NCBI GenBank assembly: GCA_030591565.1
Contig: JAUVAU010000001.1
Coordinates: 94,572-158,571 of the forward strand
Reading direction: 5' to 3'
Source of the DNA: Deltaproteobacteria bacterium
GTDB taxonomy: Bacteria > Desulfobacterota > Deferrisomatia > Deferrisomatales > BM512
DNA length: 64,000 nt
Position numbers and translations under genes: made by a program. Each line of letters begins with the position of its first letter. Positions within the stretch are counted from its first letter, which is position 1. Below are positions 48,163-56,995 of the stretch, one piece after another. Under the pieces are notes generated by a model. It was given only the letters and a program-made list of their open reading frames with translations, did no database searches and was not told the origin of the DNA.

Positions 48163-49032
48163 TCACCCTTGGCCCCTGCCGATGAGCCCTTTGAGGGTGG
48201 TCTGGATGTCGGCGGGGAGTACGATGATTTTGGCGTTGTTGGACTCGCCCAGGTTGTTCATCGCTTGAATGTAGCGCTGGCCCAGGAGATATAGCGCGGG
48301 CAGCTCCTGGTCGCTGATTGATTCGGTCACCCTCAGGATCGCATCACGGTCCGCTTCGGCCAGTATCCTTTTGGCTTCCGCCTGGCGGCGCGCGGCCTCC
48401 AGCTTGCCTTCCGCCTCCAGTATTACGGCTTCTTTCTGGCCGTCGGCCTGGGTCACTGTGGCGCGGCGTGTGCGCTCAGCAGCGGCCTGCTGCTCCATCG
48501 CCGTCTGCATCGTCCTGGATGGGTTGATGTCCTGAATTTCGACGCTCTTGACGATGATGCCCCAGTCGGCCACGTCGTCGCTTATGGATGCCTTGACCCT
48601 GCTCTTGATCATCTCACGGTTGCTGAGCGTTTCGTCCAGCGTCATCTCGCCGATGATCGAACGCAAGGAGGTCTGCACCAGGTTTTGAATTGCCAGTGCA
48701 AAATTATCGATGCCGTAGCTGGCTTTTTCGGGGCCGACGATGTTGAGGAAGCACACCGCGTTGGTTGTGATGACGGCGTTATCCTTGGTGATGACCTCTT
48801 GGGCCGGGATGTCCATCACGATGTCCTTGGTGGTCATCTTGTAGGCGACCGAGTCGATGTAGGGAATGACGATGTTGAGGCCGGGGTTGAGCGTCTTGGT
48901 GTATTTACCCAGCCGCTCCACCACGTACTTCATACCCTGGGGCACTATGCGCACACCCATTGCTATGGTGAGGATCACCAGGACTACGAAGATGACGGCG
49001 AGGATAAGCGCCGGAGATGTTGATATGTACAT
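48163..49032 (-). CDS. SPFH/stomatin-prohibitin family protein (QmcA-like)
   Basis: RIVPQGMKYVVERLGKYTKTLNPGLNIVIPYID, DNAVITTNAVCFLNI, LRSIIGEMTLDETLSNRE. Confidence 0.94.
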   Translation of the reverse strand: MYISTSPALILAVIFVVLVILTIAMGVRIVPQGMKYVVERLGKYTKTLNPGLNIVIPYIDSVAYKMTTKDIVMDIPAQEVITKDNAVITTNAVCFLNIVGPEKASYGIDNFALAIQNLVQTSLRSIIGEMTLDETLSNREMIKSRVKASISDDVADWGIIVKSVEIQDINPSRTMQTAMEQQAAAERTRRATVTQADGQKEAVILEAEGKLEAARRQAEAKRILAEADRDAILRVTESISDQELPALYLLGQRYIQAMNNLGESNNAKIIVLPADIQTTLKGLIGRGQG

Positions 49033-49069
49033 GATTGAAATTCTCCCTAAAAGAAGGTTGAAGTGTAAT

Positions 49070-49385
49070 CCAGATTGTTAATAAAGGTAGACAAAAGGAA
49101 GTTAGCTGGAAAATTGTCTACTCGCAACTGTCTGTCCATATACGTACCCAGCTTACCCAGTCTGATTGATTGCTGACAAGGGTTGGATTTTCTTCGAGGC
49201 AAGTTTTCTGTTCTGAAAACTTGGATGCGCATTAGCGCACCTTTAGGCGAGGCCCCAGAGAGGGGGCCGAGTCCACGAGGAAGGTGATAAGAGATGACCG
49301 GAGGAATACTTGACGTATTTCGAGGATCATTTCTTAGCCTGACGAAGTCAATCGGAGAAAAGACAGGCTTTGTCGGCAATCAGGT
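49070..49385. repeat. Dispersed intergenic repeat, type A (copy R6, inverted, with structured insertion)
   Basis: AGGTAGACAAAAGGAAGTTAGCTGGAAAATTGTCTACTCGCAACTGTCT is the near-identical inverse of 15058-15106 in R1; GACCGGAGGAATACTTGACGTATTTCGAGGATCATTTCTTAGCCTGACGAAGTCAATCGGAGAAAAG is the inverse of the R1 core. Confidence 0.9.
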
Positions 49386-49389
49386 ATAA

Positions 49390-49836
49390 TCAGGAACGTT
49401 TTACTATCAGGGTATTGCCGCTGTGACCCTGCACCATGATGCGGTCCCCCTCGGTGATCTCATCTTCGGTGATGAACTCCCACTCCTCCGCGCCCAGCAA
49501 GGGTATGGAGAAACGCACCCTGCCGCGCACTCCCTCGGAGGGAGCCTTTACCACCAGGCCGGTCTGGCCCATTATCGCCTCCTTTGCCATGCCGGAGAGC
49601 GATTTATTCTTGATCTGTGGATTGATCACCTTGAACCAGATAACCGTGAAGGCGATTGAGCTGACTGCCCAGAGGAAGACCTGGGAGGCCACCGTCATGC
49701 CAGGGGCGAAGTAGAGCACTGCGCCCGTTAGCGCCGCGCCCAGGCCAAACCAGATGATGGTGAAGGAGGTAATAAAGAGTTCCAGCCCCATCAGCGCCAT
49801 GCCTGCCGCGACCCAATGCCACCATAGAAGTTCCAT
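49390..49836 (-). CDS. NfeD-family membrane protein
   Basis: TM segments plus C-terminal OB-like fold (GQTGLVVKAPSEGVRGRVRFS...EWEFITEDEITEGDRIMVQGHSGNTLIVKRS). Confidence 0.88.
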   Translation of the reverse strand: MELLWWHWVAAGMALMGLELFITSFTIIWFGLGAALTGAVLYFAPGMTVASQVFLWAVSSIAFTVIWFKVINPQIKNKSLSGMAKEAIMGQTGLVVKAPSEGVRGRVRFSIPLLGAEEWEFITEDEITEGDRIMVQGHSGNTLIVKRS

Positions 49837-50065
49837 ACCAAAATCCCTCACAAAAAGCCTTCAAAAAAAGTGACTATCCGTGGGGATAGTTCCACAACTT
49901 GGGTCAAGCCGCAAGGTTTACCGCGTTGGAGGGGAAAACAATGAGCGCGCACTCACCCCGTATCTTTTACGGTTGACGCTTTGCAGATAAAAGGGGCTCT
50001 TTCGCTGGTGCCCGTCGAGGGGTAAGGTTGTCAAAACGAACCGGTTTTTCTTCCAAGGAGCACAG

Positions 50066-51487
50066 ATGCGCAGAGCAAAAATAGTATGCACCATCGGACC
50101 GGCCAGCCGGGAGGTGGATCTCTTGACCGCTATGATAAACGCGGGCATGGATGTGGCCCGCTTGAACATGAGCCACGGTACCCACGCCGAGCATGGTGAG
50201 GTGATAGCGCGTGTGCGGGATATATCCGGGCGGCTGGGCAAGCAGGTTGGGATACTCCTCGACCTCTCCGGTCCGAAGATAAGGCTGGGCGAGCTGCCTG
50301 AACCCATTGAGGTGGAGGTGGGCGACGAGCTGACCTTCTCCACTAGTGGTACGGGGGGTGCGGGGGAAGAGGGGGGGATACCCGTGGGCTATGCGGCCTT
50401 TGCCGAGGAGGTGAAGGTGGGAGACCATTTCAGCCTGGCCGATGGGCACATCCACATGGAGGCGTTGGTGACCACGGAAAAGACCGTGCGCGCCCGCGCT
50501 TTGACCGGCGGCATTCTCACAAGTCACAAGGGGGTCAACCTGCCCACCGGGGGCGAGGGGCTGCCCGCCATGACTGATAAAGATGAGGAGGACTTGCGCT
50601 TTGGCCTGGCCCAGGGTGTGGACTGGGTGAGTTTGAGTTTTGTGCGCTCCGCCCGCGACGCCGAGGGTCCCAGGAGGGTGATGGACGAGGTGGGCAGGAG
50701 GGTGCCGCTGATGGCGAAGGTTGAAAAGCCCCAGGCCCTTGAATGCATAGACGAGATACTTGAAGTCTTCGACGGGCTGATGGTGGCGCGGGGCGACCTC
50801 GGTGTGGAGATTGAGCTGGAGGACCTCCCCGCGATACAGAAAAAGCTGATAGAGCTGGCAAACCACGCGGCCAAGCCGGTGGTCACCGCGACGCAGATGT
50901 TGTTGTCGATGGTGTCAAGCCCCCGGCCCACCAGGGCGGAGGTGACCGACGTGGCGAACGCCATACTGGATGGTGCGGATGCCGTGATGCTCTCGGAGGA
51001 GTCCGCCGTGGGGCAGTATCCGGTGGAGACGGTGAGGATGATGGCGACGCTGGCCGGGAAGGCCGCAGATATCTACACCCTGCCGGTGGGTCGCAGAGAC
51101 TCGGTATACGATGCGGGGGCTGCGGGGGATGAGACGAAGGCGATAGCAAGGGCGACCAGGATGGTGGCCGAGGAGGTGGGCGCGACGCTTATCATCACCC
51201 CCACCACCGGCGGCTCCGCTGCGAGGCTCGTCTCCTCCATGCGCCCGGAGATCCCGGTGCTGGCGCTCTCCACCAACATCGACACGGTGCGCCAATTGGC
51301 CCCGGTCTGGGGGGTGGCCGCCAGACTGATAAAGCACGCCAACACCACAGACGAACTCCTTGAGCAGTGCCGCACCCAAGCGCTTGAGGCCGGGTTGGCG
51401 AAGGTGGGTGACAAGGTGGTGATGACTGCGGGGGTGCCGCTCGAAGAGGCGGGGACCACAAATCTACTAAGAGTGTTTGAGTTATAG
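50066..51487 (+). CDS. pyk: Pyruvate kinase
   Basis: KIVCTIGPASREVD, MARLNMSHGTH-like, MVARGDLGVEIELEDLPAIQKKLI, PTRAEVTDVANAILDGADAVMLSEESAVG. Confidence 0.98.
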   Translation: MRRAKIVCTIGPASREVDLLTAMINAGMDVARLNMSHGTHAEHGEVIARVRDISGRLGKQVGILLDLSGPKIRLGELPEPIEVEVGDELTFSTSGTGGAGEEGGIPVGYAAFAEEVKVGDHFSLADGHIHMEALVTTEKTVRARALTGGILTSHKGVNLPTGGEGLPAMTDKDEEDLRFGLAQGVDWVSLSFVRSARDAEGPRRVMDEVGRRVPLMAKVEKPQALECIDEILEVFDGLMVARGDLGVEIELEDLPAIQKKLIELANHAAKPVVTATQMLLSMVSSPRPTRAEVTDVANAILDGADAVMLSEESAVGQYPVETVRMMATLAGKAADIYTLPVGRRDSVYDAGAAGDETKAIARATRMVAEEVGATLIITPTTGGSAARLVSSMRPEIPVLALSTNIDTVRQLAPVWGVAARLIKHANTTDELLEQCRTQALEAGLAKVGDKVVMTAGVPLEEAGTTNLLRVFEL

Positions 51488-52291
51488 ACTGCGGTGGTTC
51501 GCCAGCGGCATCGCTTCCCTTATGCGGGCCACCTCTTTGAGATCAATATCGGCCAGCGCATAGCCGGGACCGTCATTCCCGACCTCGGCAACCACCTCGC
51601 CCCAAGGGCTGACTATCATGGAATGGCCCCAGCTGCGGCGCAGCCCCTCGTCCTCATGTTCGCCCACTTGCGCCGGGGCGATCACGTAGCACTGGGTCTC
51701 GATGGCGCGGGCGCGGAGCAGCACTTCCCAGTGGTCCCTTCCGGTGGGTTCGGTGAAGGCGGAGGGGATGGTGAGGAGCGTCGCTCCATCATTGACCAAC
51801 TTCAGGTATAGCTCCGGGAACCTCAGATCGTAGCAGATCGATAGCCCGAATTTTCCCAGCGGAGTGTCGGCGATCACCGGTGCGCTGCCGGGAACGATGG
51901 TGTCTGACTCCATCGTCCGCACCTTTCCGGCGAGGTCGATATCGAAGAGGTGGATTTTGCGATAGGTGGCGATTATCTCGCCGGCGGGGGAGAAGAGCAC
52001 CGAGCAGTTGCGGCACTTCACGACCGACTCACCCCGCTCGTTGAAAGACCCCAGAAGAATGGTCGCTTCAAGCTCTTTTGCCAGCCCGGCAAAATGGCTG
52101 CACGTCGGGCCGTCCAGCTTCTCCGCCAGCCGCGCCTTGTCCTCTTGCGGCCCCAGGAAGTTGGTGTTCTCCGGCGTGGCGATGAACTTGGCTCCATCAT
52201 TGGCGGCAGCGCGCACCAACTCCTCGGCCTGGGCCATGTTGCGGCCAATGTCGCGCCTCGAGTTCAGCTGAATAACTGCCGCCTTGAACAT
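51482..52291 (-). CDS. Carbon-nitrogen hydrolase (nitrilase superfamily)
   Basis: FIATPENTNFLGPQ, YRKIHLFDIDL, GLSICYDLRFPELY. Confidence 0.93.
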   Translation of the reverse strand: MFKAAVIQLNSRRDIGRNMAQAEELVRAAANDGAKFIATPENTNFLGPQEDKARLAEKLDGPTCSHFAGLAKELEATILLGSFNERGESVVKCRNCSVLFSPAGEIIATYRKIHLFDIDLAGKVRTMESDTIVPGSAPVIADTPLGKFGLSICYDLRFPELYLKLVNDGATLLTIPSAFTEPTGRDHWEVLLRARAIETQCYVIAPAQVGEHEDEGLRRSWGHSMIVSPWGEVVAEVGNDGPGYALADIDLKEVARIREAMPLANHRSL

Positions 52292-52559
52292 CTGCATACG
52301 CCTCGCTTTTCTGGAATTCACCTGCCACCCAAAGTTAGCCCAACCCGCCCGGCGACGCCAGGGTTTATGTGGTTGCTTTGGAATTGTAAGCGACTACCGG
52401 ATGGGCAGCGAGATCAAGGCAGCGCTCTTCCCGGCTGAAGACTACGAGAAGTTTGGGCGGCGCCTCACCAGTGGGTTAAGGCCCTGGAGGTGGTACTATA
52501 ACCGATACCAGCTCAGGTGGAGGGGGAGGCTGCTTCATAGGTGAAGTAGCACAGTAACT

Positions 52560-52592
52560 AAAAAGGCCCCTGAAAAATCAGGGGCCTTTTTC
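52560..52592. terminator. Bidirectional rho-independent terminator
   Basis: AAAAAGGCCCCTGA-AAAA-TCAGGGGCCTTTTT, 14-bp perfect stem. Confidence 0.95.
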
Positions 52593-52647
52593 CTGTCCTT
52601 GCCCCCATTCATTTTTAAAAGCTGCTTTCTTTTCTTGGCTCCTGCAC

Positions 52648-52797
52648 TTAAGTACTGACCAGTGTTGTCCACAGAATAACAGCCGCGATTGCAATGAATG
52701 AGAGCATTATCATAAGGATGGGCGAGTGGGCGAGATAATGCGGCAGCGTCTCGCGGTCGTGGTGTTTTTGGGTGTCCGGATTGACCCAGGCGTGCAT
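52648..52797 (-). CDS. Putative 49-aa single-TM small membrane protein
   Basis: MHAWVNPDTQKHHDRETLPHYLAHSPILMIMLSFIAIAAVILWTTLVST*; RBS AGGGAGGT upstream; below the ORF-track length cutoff. Confidence 0.6.
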   Translation of the reverse strand: MHAWVNPDTQKHHDRETLPHYLAHSPILMIMLSFIAIAAVILWTTLVST

Positions 52798-52969
52798 CTC
52801 GCTACCTCCCTAAAAATAAATCGCCCCCGATAAACCCCCGCCATCACCCTCCAAGTATAGTGCGTCATTTGCGCTGGTGAAGACCCCTTGACAGCGTTGG
52901 TGCAAAAAACCTCCCCTTATTTACGTCGCCTTACGCTACAAATCCGCGTGTTGGCGTAGGCAAGGCGGT

Positions 52970-53086
52970 TTACTCAACCCGCACAGGCGCTTTTTGGTCT
53001 TTGGCTGTGGTCTCAAGGGGAGCGCCGATAGAGCAAATGCTTTCCAACAAAGTCCTCAATAGCTCTTTGCCGTAAAGCCATCCCAC
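52970..53086 (-). CDS. Possible 38-aa ORF with GTG start
   Basis: VGWLYGKELLRTLLESICSIGAPLETTAKDQKAPVRVE*; G-rich RBS-like GGGGGG upstream. Confidence 0.25.
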   Translation of the reverse strand: MGWLYGKELLRTLLESICSIGAPLETTAKDQKAPVRVE

Positions 53087-53165
53087 CTTGTCACCCCCCC
53101 TTTTCAATAACGGCCAAAGTAGCTTTTCTCTCGTTATATCAACGTTTTTTTAAAGACTTTGTCCC

Positions 53166-53194
53166 TTGACATAACCCTTGCCCATTTGTATAGT
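53166..53194 (+). promoter_or_regulatory. dcw promoter TTGACA-N17-TATAGT
   Basis: Near-consensus -35/-10 with 17-nt spacer upstream of mraZ. Confidence 0.85.
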
Positions 53195-53203
53195 CGGGAT
53201 TAA

Positions 53204-53238
53204 GTGGGAAAAAATCCCATAAAGTGGGAAAAAGTGGG
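53204..53238 (+). promoter_or_regulatory. MraZ operator (GTGGG repeats in 10-nt phase)
   Basis: GTGGG at 53204, 53224 and 53234; inverse TCCCA at 53215-53219 in the missing phase. Confidence 0.8.
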
Positions 53239-53261
53239 TACACAAGAGGCGAGCTAAACGA

Positions 53262-53702
53262 ATGTTTCGCGGACAGTTCAAACACACGATCGACGAGAAG
53301 GGGCGACTCTCCATTCCGGCCAAGTTCCGGGATGCGCTTGATAACACCTTTGCGCCTCCGCTCTTCGTCACCGTGCTGGAGCATTGTCTGGTCGCTTATC
53401 CCGCCGATGAGTGGCGGGTGTTGGAGGCGGAGCTGAACGCCAGACCCCAGTTCGATAAGGCGGTGAGAAGATTTCGCCGCGCTTTTTATTCGCCCGCGCA
53501 GGATTGTCCGCTGGACAAGGCGGGGAGGATTTTGGTGCCGCCGGGGCTGCGCGACCATGCGGAGCTTACCCGCGACGTGGTGCTTGCCGGTATGGGCAAC
53601 ACCTTCGAGATATGGGACGCCACGCGACACCAGGAGATTATGCGTGCAGACATGGGGGACCTGGAGACGATCCTCCAGGGGATGGGAGATATCGGAATCT
53701 AG
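53262..53702 (+). CDS. mraZ: Transcriptional regulator MraZ
   Basis: MFRGQFKHTIDEKGRLSIPAKFRDAL; DKAGRILVPPGLRDHAEL. Confidence 0.97.
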   Translation: MFRGQFKHTIDEKGRLSIPAKFRDALDNTFAPPLFVTVLEHCLVAYPADEWRVLEAELNARPQFDKAVRRFRRAFYSPAQDCPLDKAGRILVPPGLRDHAELTRDVVLAGMGNTFEIWDATRHQEIMRADMGDLETILQGMGDIGI

Positions 53703-54667
53703 TGGCATCGGACGAGGGCTACCACGTACCTGTGTTGCTGGCTGAGACAGTTGAAAATCTGGTGACCGACCCCAACGGCGTCTATGTGGACGGCACCTTC
53801 GGGGGCGGGGGCCACAGCAAAGCGATATTTGAAAAGCTCGGCGCGCATGGGCGGCTCATAAGCATCGACCGCGATCCTGATGCATTGGCTAACTCAGCCC
53901 AGTGGGCAAGGGAGCGAAGCGACAGGGTCACGCTTGTGAGGGGCAACTTTGGGAACCTGCCCAACCTGCTGGCCGAGCTGGAGGTCGGACCGGTCAGCGG
54001 CATACTGCTGGACCTGGGGGTTTCGTCGCATCAGATAGATGAAGCCCAGAGGGGTTTCAGCTTTATGAAGGACGGGCCGCTTGACATGAGAATGGATCCG
54101 GAGCGCGGAGTACCGGCTTCGGAGCTTGTGAATAAATTAAGCGAGGTGGAGCTTTCCAGGGTTTTTCGAGATTTTGGCGAAGAGCCCCGTCACCGGCGGG
54201 CCGCCAATGCGGTGGCGGTCCGTCGGGCGACCTCCGCGATCATGACCACCGGAGAGTTGGCCCAGACGCTTGAGGAGGCGCTTGGTCGGCGAGGGAAGAA
54301 GCATCCGGGGACCAAGGTGTTCCAGGCGCTTCGCATCGCGGTCAATGGTGAGCTTGATGAGTTGAGAAGTTTCCTGGACGGGTTCAGCGATCTTCTTCGA
54401 CCGGGCGGAAGGGTGGCGATAATCAGCTACCACTCGCTCGAAGACAGGATGGTCAAGAGAGCGTTCAGGGATTTGGAACCCCGATGCAGATGCCCGCGTG
54501 AGCAACCTGTTTGCACCTGCGGTGAGCCGGGGAATTTGAGATCGATCGCCCGACGGGCCATAAAGCCGAGCCGCGGGGAGATCGGGCGAAACTCCAGGGC
54601 GCGCAGCGCCCGGTTGAGAGTGGCCGAGAAGTTTGTCGATGAAAGTAACAGAGGGGAAATCGTATGA
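53702..54667 (+). CDS. rsmH: 16S rRNA (cytosine1402-N4)-methyltransferase
   Basis: GYHVPVLLAETVENL, YVDGTFGGGGHSKAI, GILLDLGVSSHQIDEAQRGFSF; GTG start overlapping mraZ stop. Confidence 0.97.
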   Translation: MASDEGYHVPVLLAETVENLVTDPNGVYVDGTFGGGGHSKAIFEKLGAHGRLISIDRDPDALANSAQWARERSDRVTLVRGNFGNLPNLLAELEVGPVSGILLDLGVSSHQIDEAQRGFSFMKDGPLDMRMDPERGVPASELVNKLSEVELSRVFRDFGEEPRHRRAANAVAVRRATSAIMTTGELAQTLEEALGRRGKKHPGTKVFQALRIAVNGELDELRSFLDGFSDLLRPGGRVAIISYHSLEDRMVKRAFRDLEPRCRCPREQPVCTCGEPGNLRSIARRAIKPSRGEIGRNSRARSARLRVAEKFVDESNRGEIV

Positions 54668-54996
54668 GCCGAATCAATAAAAGCAGCCGCGCCATTGCGG
54701 TCGTTCCATATTTTCCGCTTGTCGGAGCCGATGTCAAAGGCTGGACGATACGGGCCCTTGTCGCGGTTTTGTGTCTGGGGTCGATGTTGATGCTCACCGC
54801 GTCGCGCATCGAAACCACGAGGCTTCGCTACGAATTGAGTGAATTACACCAGCTCCGCCAGGGTTTGATCGCGGACGTGGGCAGGTTGAATTTGGAAATA
54901 TCGGCAGTGGCGAGACCGCAACGCATCGAAAAATTGGCGAGGGCTATGGGGCTGATCGTACCCCGGGGCGATCAAGTGCTTGTGATGAATGAGTAG
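54664..54996 (+). CDS. ftsL: Cell division protein FtsL-like
   Basis: Single TM plus coiled coil between rsmH and ftsI; RIEKLARAMGLIVP. Confidence 0.8.
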   Translation: MSRINKSSRAIAVVPYFPLVGADVKGWTIRALVAVLCLGSMLMLTASRIETTRLRYELSELHQLRQGLIADVGRLNLEISAVARPQRIEKLARAMGLIVPRGDQVLVMNE

Positions 54997-56995
54997 AAGG
55001 AACAAACGCAAAGCACCTTTTCGCGTATGGCGTATGCGATTTCTCGCCGCTGGGCTTCTTGCCCTCTTCGCCATCGCTGCCGGTCGGGCCGTTCACCTGC
55101 AAGTATATCGAGCCGAAGGATTAAAAGAGCGCGTACGTGATCAATCCGTGCGAAAGCTAAAAGTCCAGCCGGCGCGTGGAAAAATATATGACCGGAATAT
55201 GGAGGAGCTGGCGGCCACCATTCCGGGTTCCAGCGCCTACATCAAATCGGCTGACATTCTCAAAGATCGCCCGGTATTTGAAAAACTATGCAAGATCCTG
55301 GGCCTGGACCGCAGGAGCGTGGAGGGCAAGATTCGCCGTCGTGGCGATGCGTTCACGACCATAAAGTATCGCCTCACACCGATGGAAGAGGCGGCGGTTG
55401 AGGAGCTGAACTCAGCACACGCAGGCGTGGCGCCCCAGCCGGTGCGCTACTACCCGAAAAAATCCCTTGCCGGACCGTTGCTTGGTTTCGTGAGCACCGA
55501 TGGCAGTGGGATCGGCGGGCTGGAATACAAGTACGAAGAGCTGCTGCGGGGCCGCGAGATTTGGATTGATGCTGAGAAGGACGCGAAGTCGGATCATCTG
55601 ATCGCCGACGCACCCGACGCACAGAACGCCCGGGGGCACAGCCTTATTCTCACCCTGGACCAGCACATCCAGCACATCGCCGAAGATGAGTTGGAAAAAG
55701 GGGTGGCAAAAACGCAGGCCAAGGGTGGTTTTGTGGTGATTATGAGGCCTTCGACCGGCGAGATACTCGCCATGGCCCAGTCGCCGCAGATGAACCCCAA
55801 TGACTTTGGCGCGGCCAAACCGGTAGACCGCAACCCGCGCATGGTGACCCAGGTCTTCGAGCCGGGTTCGACGTTGAAGAGCATATTCATGGCGGTGCTG
55901 CTTGACAATAGGGCGGCCAAACCCTCGGAGAGCGTCTACTGCGAAGATGGTGAATGGAGGGCGCACGGGAGGACGATCCACGACCACGTACCCCATGAGA
56001 TGTTGACGTTGGCCGAGGTGTTGAAGGTGTCGAGCAACATTGGAGTCGCCAAACTCTCGGAGCGGATGAATAAGGACACGTTCTATGAGGGCTATCTCGG
56101 TTTCGGGCTTGGCCAGGCGACGGGCGTGGAGCTGGGCGGAGAGTCGCGCGGGATATTGGCGCCGCCAAAGCGGTGGAGCAAGGTGACGCCGCTCACCATC
56201 GCCTATGGTCAGGGGGTGTCGGTCACGGCGCTGCAGCTGACATCGGCTATGTCCACGCTGGCCAACAATGGCCTTCGCATGCGTCCATATCTCGTCAAAG
56301 AGGTGCTGGCTGCAAGCGGCAACGTGGTTGAAAGAACTGAGCCGGAAAAGGTGGGGCAGGCGGTATCGGGTGAGACCGCCAGGATAGTCATGAAGTGGAT
56401 GGTGGATGTGGTCCATGACGAAGATGGGACCGGCACCCTGGCTGATGGTTCTGGTTATACGATCGCAGGAAAGACCGGGACGGCGTGGAAGCCTGATCTG
56501 GTCAATGGCGGGTACAACAGAAGAAAAGTGATCGCCAGCTTCATGGGCGCGGCCCCGGCATCTGCGCCGGAAATAGCAATGCTGGTGACGATCGACGAGC
56601 CGAGTAAGGGTTCCAGGTATGGCGGCATGGTGGCCGCCCCGGTGTTCAGAGAGATAACGCGGCGGGTGTTGACGCACTTGAACGTGCCGCCCGAGCGCAA
56701 GGTCGAAGTGGCAAGCAAGCAGGGCAGAAAGAAAAGCTTGAAGCGCACCGGCTCCAAGGGGCGCAGTGACATAGAGGTAGCCGATGCCAAGGCAATCGGC
56801 AAGATGCCGAATCTCAAAGGGCTGACCATAAGACAAGCCCTTCGCAAGTTGGAAAAGACAGGAGTCAGCATCAGGCTCGACCTGGTGGGCAGCGGCTTTG
56901 CGGTTCGCCAGGAACCCAAGGCCGGAACGGTGCTCGCCCAGGGTGCGGGCTGCCGACTCGAATTTGAATCGCCCCTTGCATCCCGTCGTCCATGA
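54989..56995 (+). CDS. ftsI: Penicillin-binding protein/FtsI with C-terminal PASTA domain
   Basis: FEPGSTLKSIF, SSNIGVAKLS, YTIAGKTGTAWKP; C-terminal MPNLKGLTIRQALRKLEKTGVSIRL. Confidence 0.95.
   Translation: MSRRNKRKAPFRVWRMRFLAAGLLALFAIAAGRAVHLQVYRAEGLKERVRDQSVRKLKVQPARGKIYDRNMEELAATIPGSSAYIKSADILKDRPVFEKLCKILGLDRRSVEGKIRRRGDAFTTIKYRLTPMEEAAVEELNSAHAGVAPQPVRYYPKKSLAGPLLGFVSTDGSGIGGLEYKYEELLRGREIWIDAEKDAKSDHLIADAPDAQNARGHSLILTLDQHIQHIAEDELEKGVAKTQAKGGFVVIMRPSTGEILAMAQSPQMNPNDFGAAKPVDRNPRMVTQVFEPGSTLKSIFMAVLLDNRAAKPSESVYCEDGEWRAHGRTIHDHVPHEMLTLAEVLKVSSNIGVAKLSERMNKDTFYEGYLGFGLGQATGVELGGESRGILAPPKRWSKVTPLTIAYGQGVSVTALQLTSAMSTLANNGLRMRPYLVKEVLAASGNVVERTEPEKVGQAVSGETARIVMKWMVDVVHDEDGTGTLADGSGYTIAGKTGTAWKPDLVNGGYNRRKVIASFMGAAPASAPEIAMLVTIDEPSKGSRYGGMVAAPVFREITRRVLTHLNVPPERKVEVASKQGRKKSLKRTGSKGRSDIEVADAKAIGKMPNLKGLTIRQALRKLEKTGVSIRLDLVGSGFAVRQEPKAGTVLAQGAGCRLEFESPLASRRP

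Noticed and set aside
14871-49385. Repeats as autonomous insertion sequences
   Set aside because: Copies are under 330 bp and contain no transposase ORF
52284-52544. 86-aa plus-strand ORF (MNICIRLAFLEF...)
   Set aside because: Overlaps the 5' end of the nitrilase gene, no motif; an internal start MGSEIKAALFPAEDYEKF cannot be excluded
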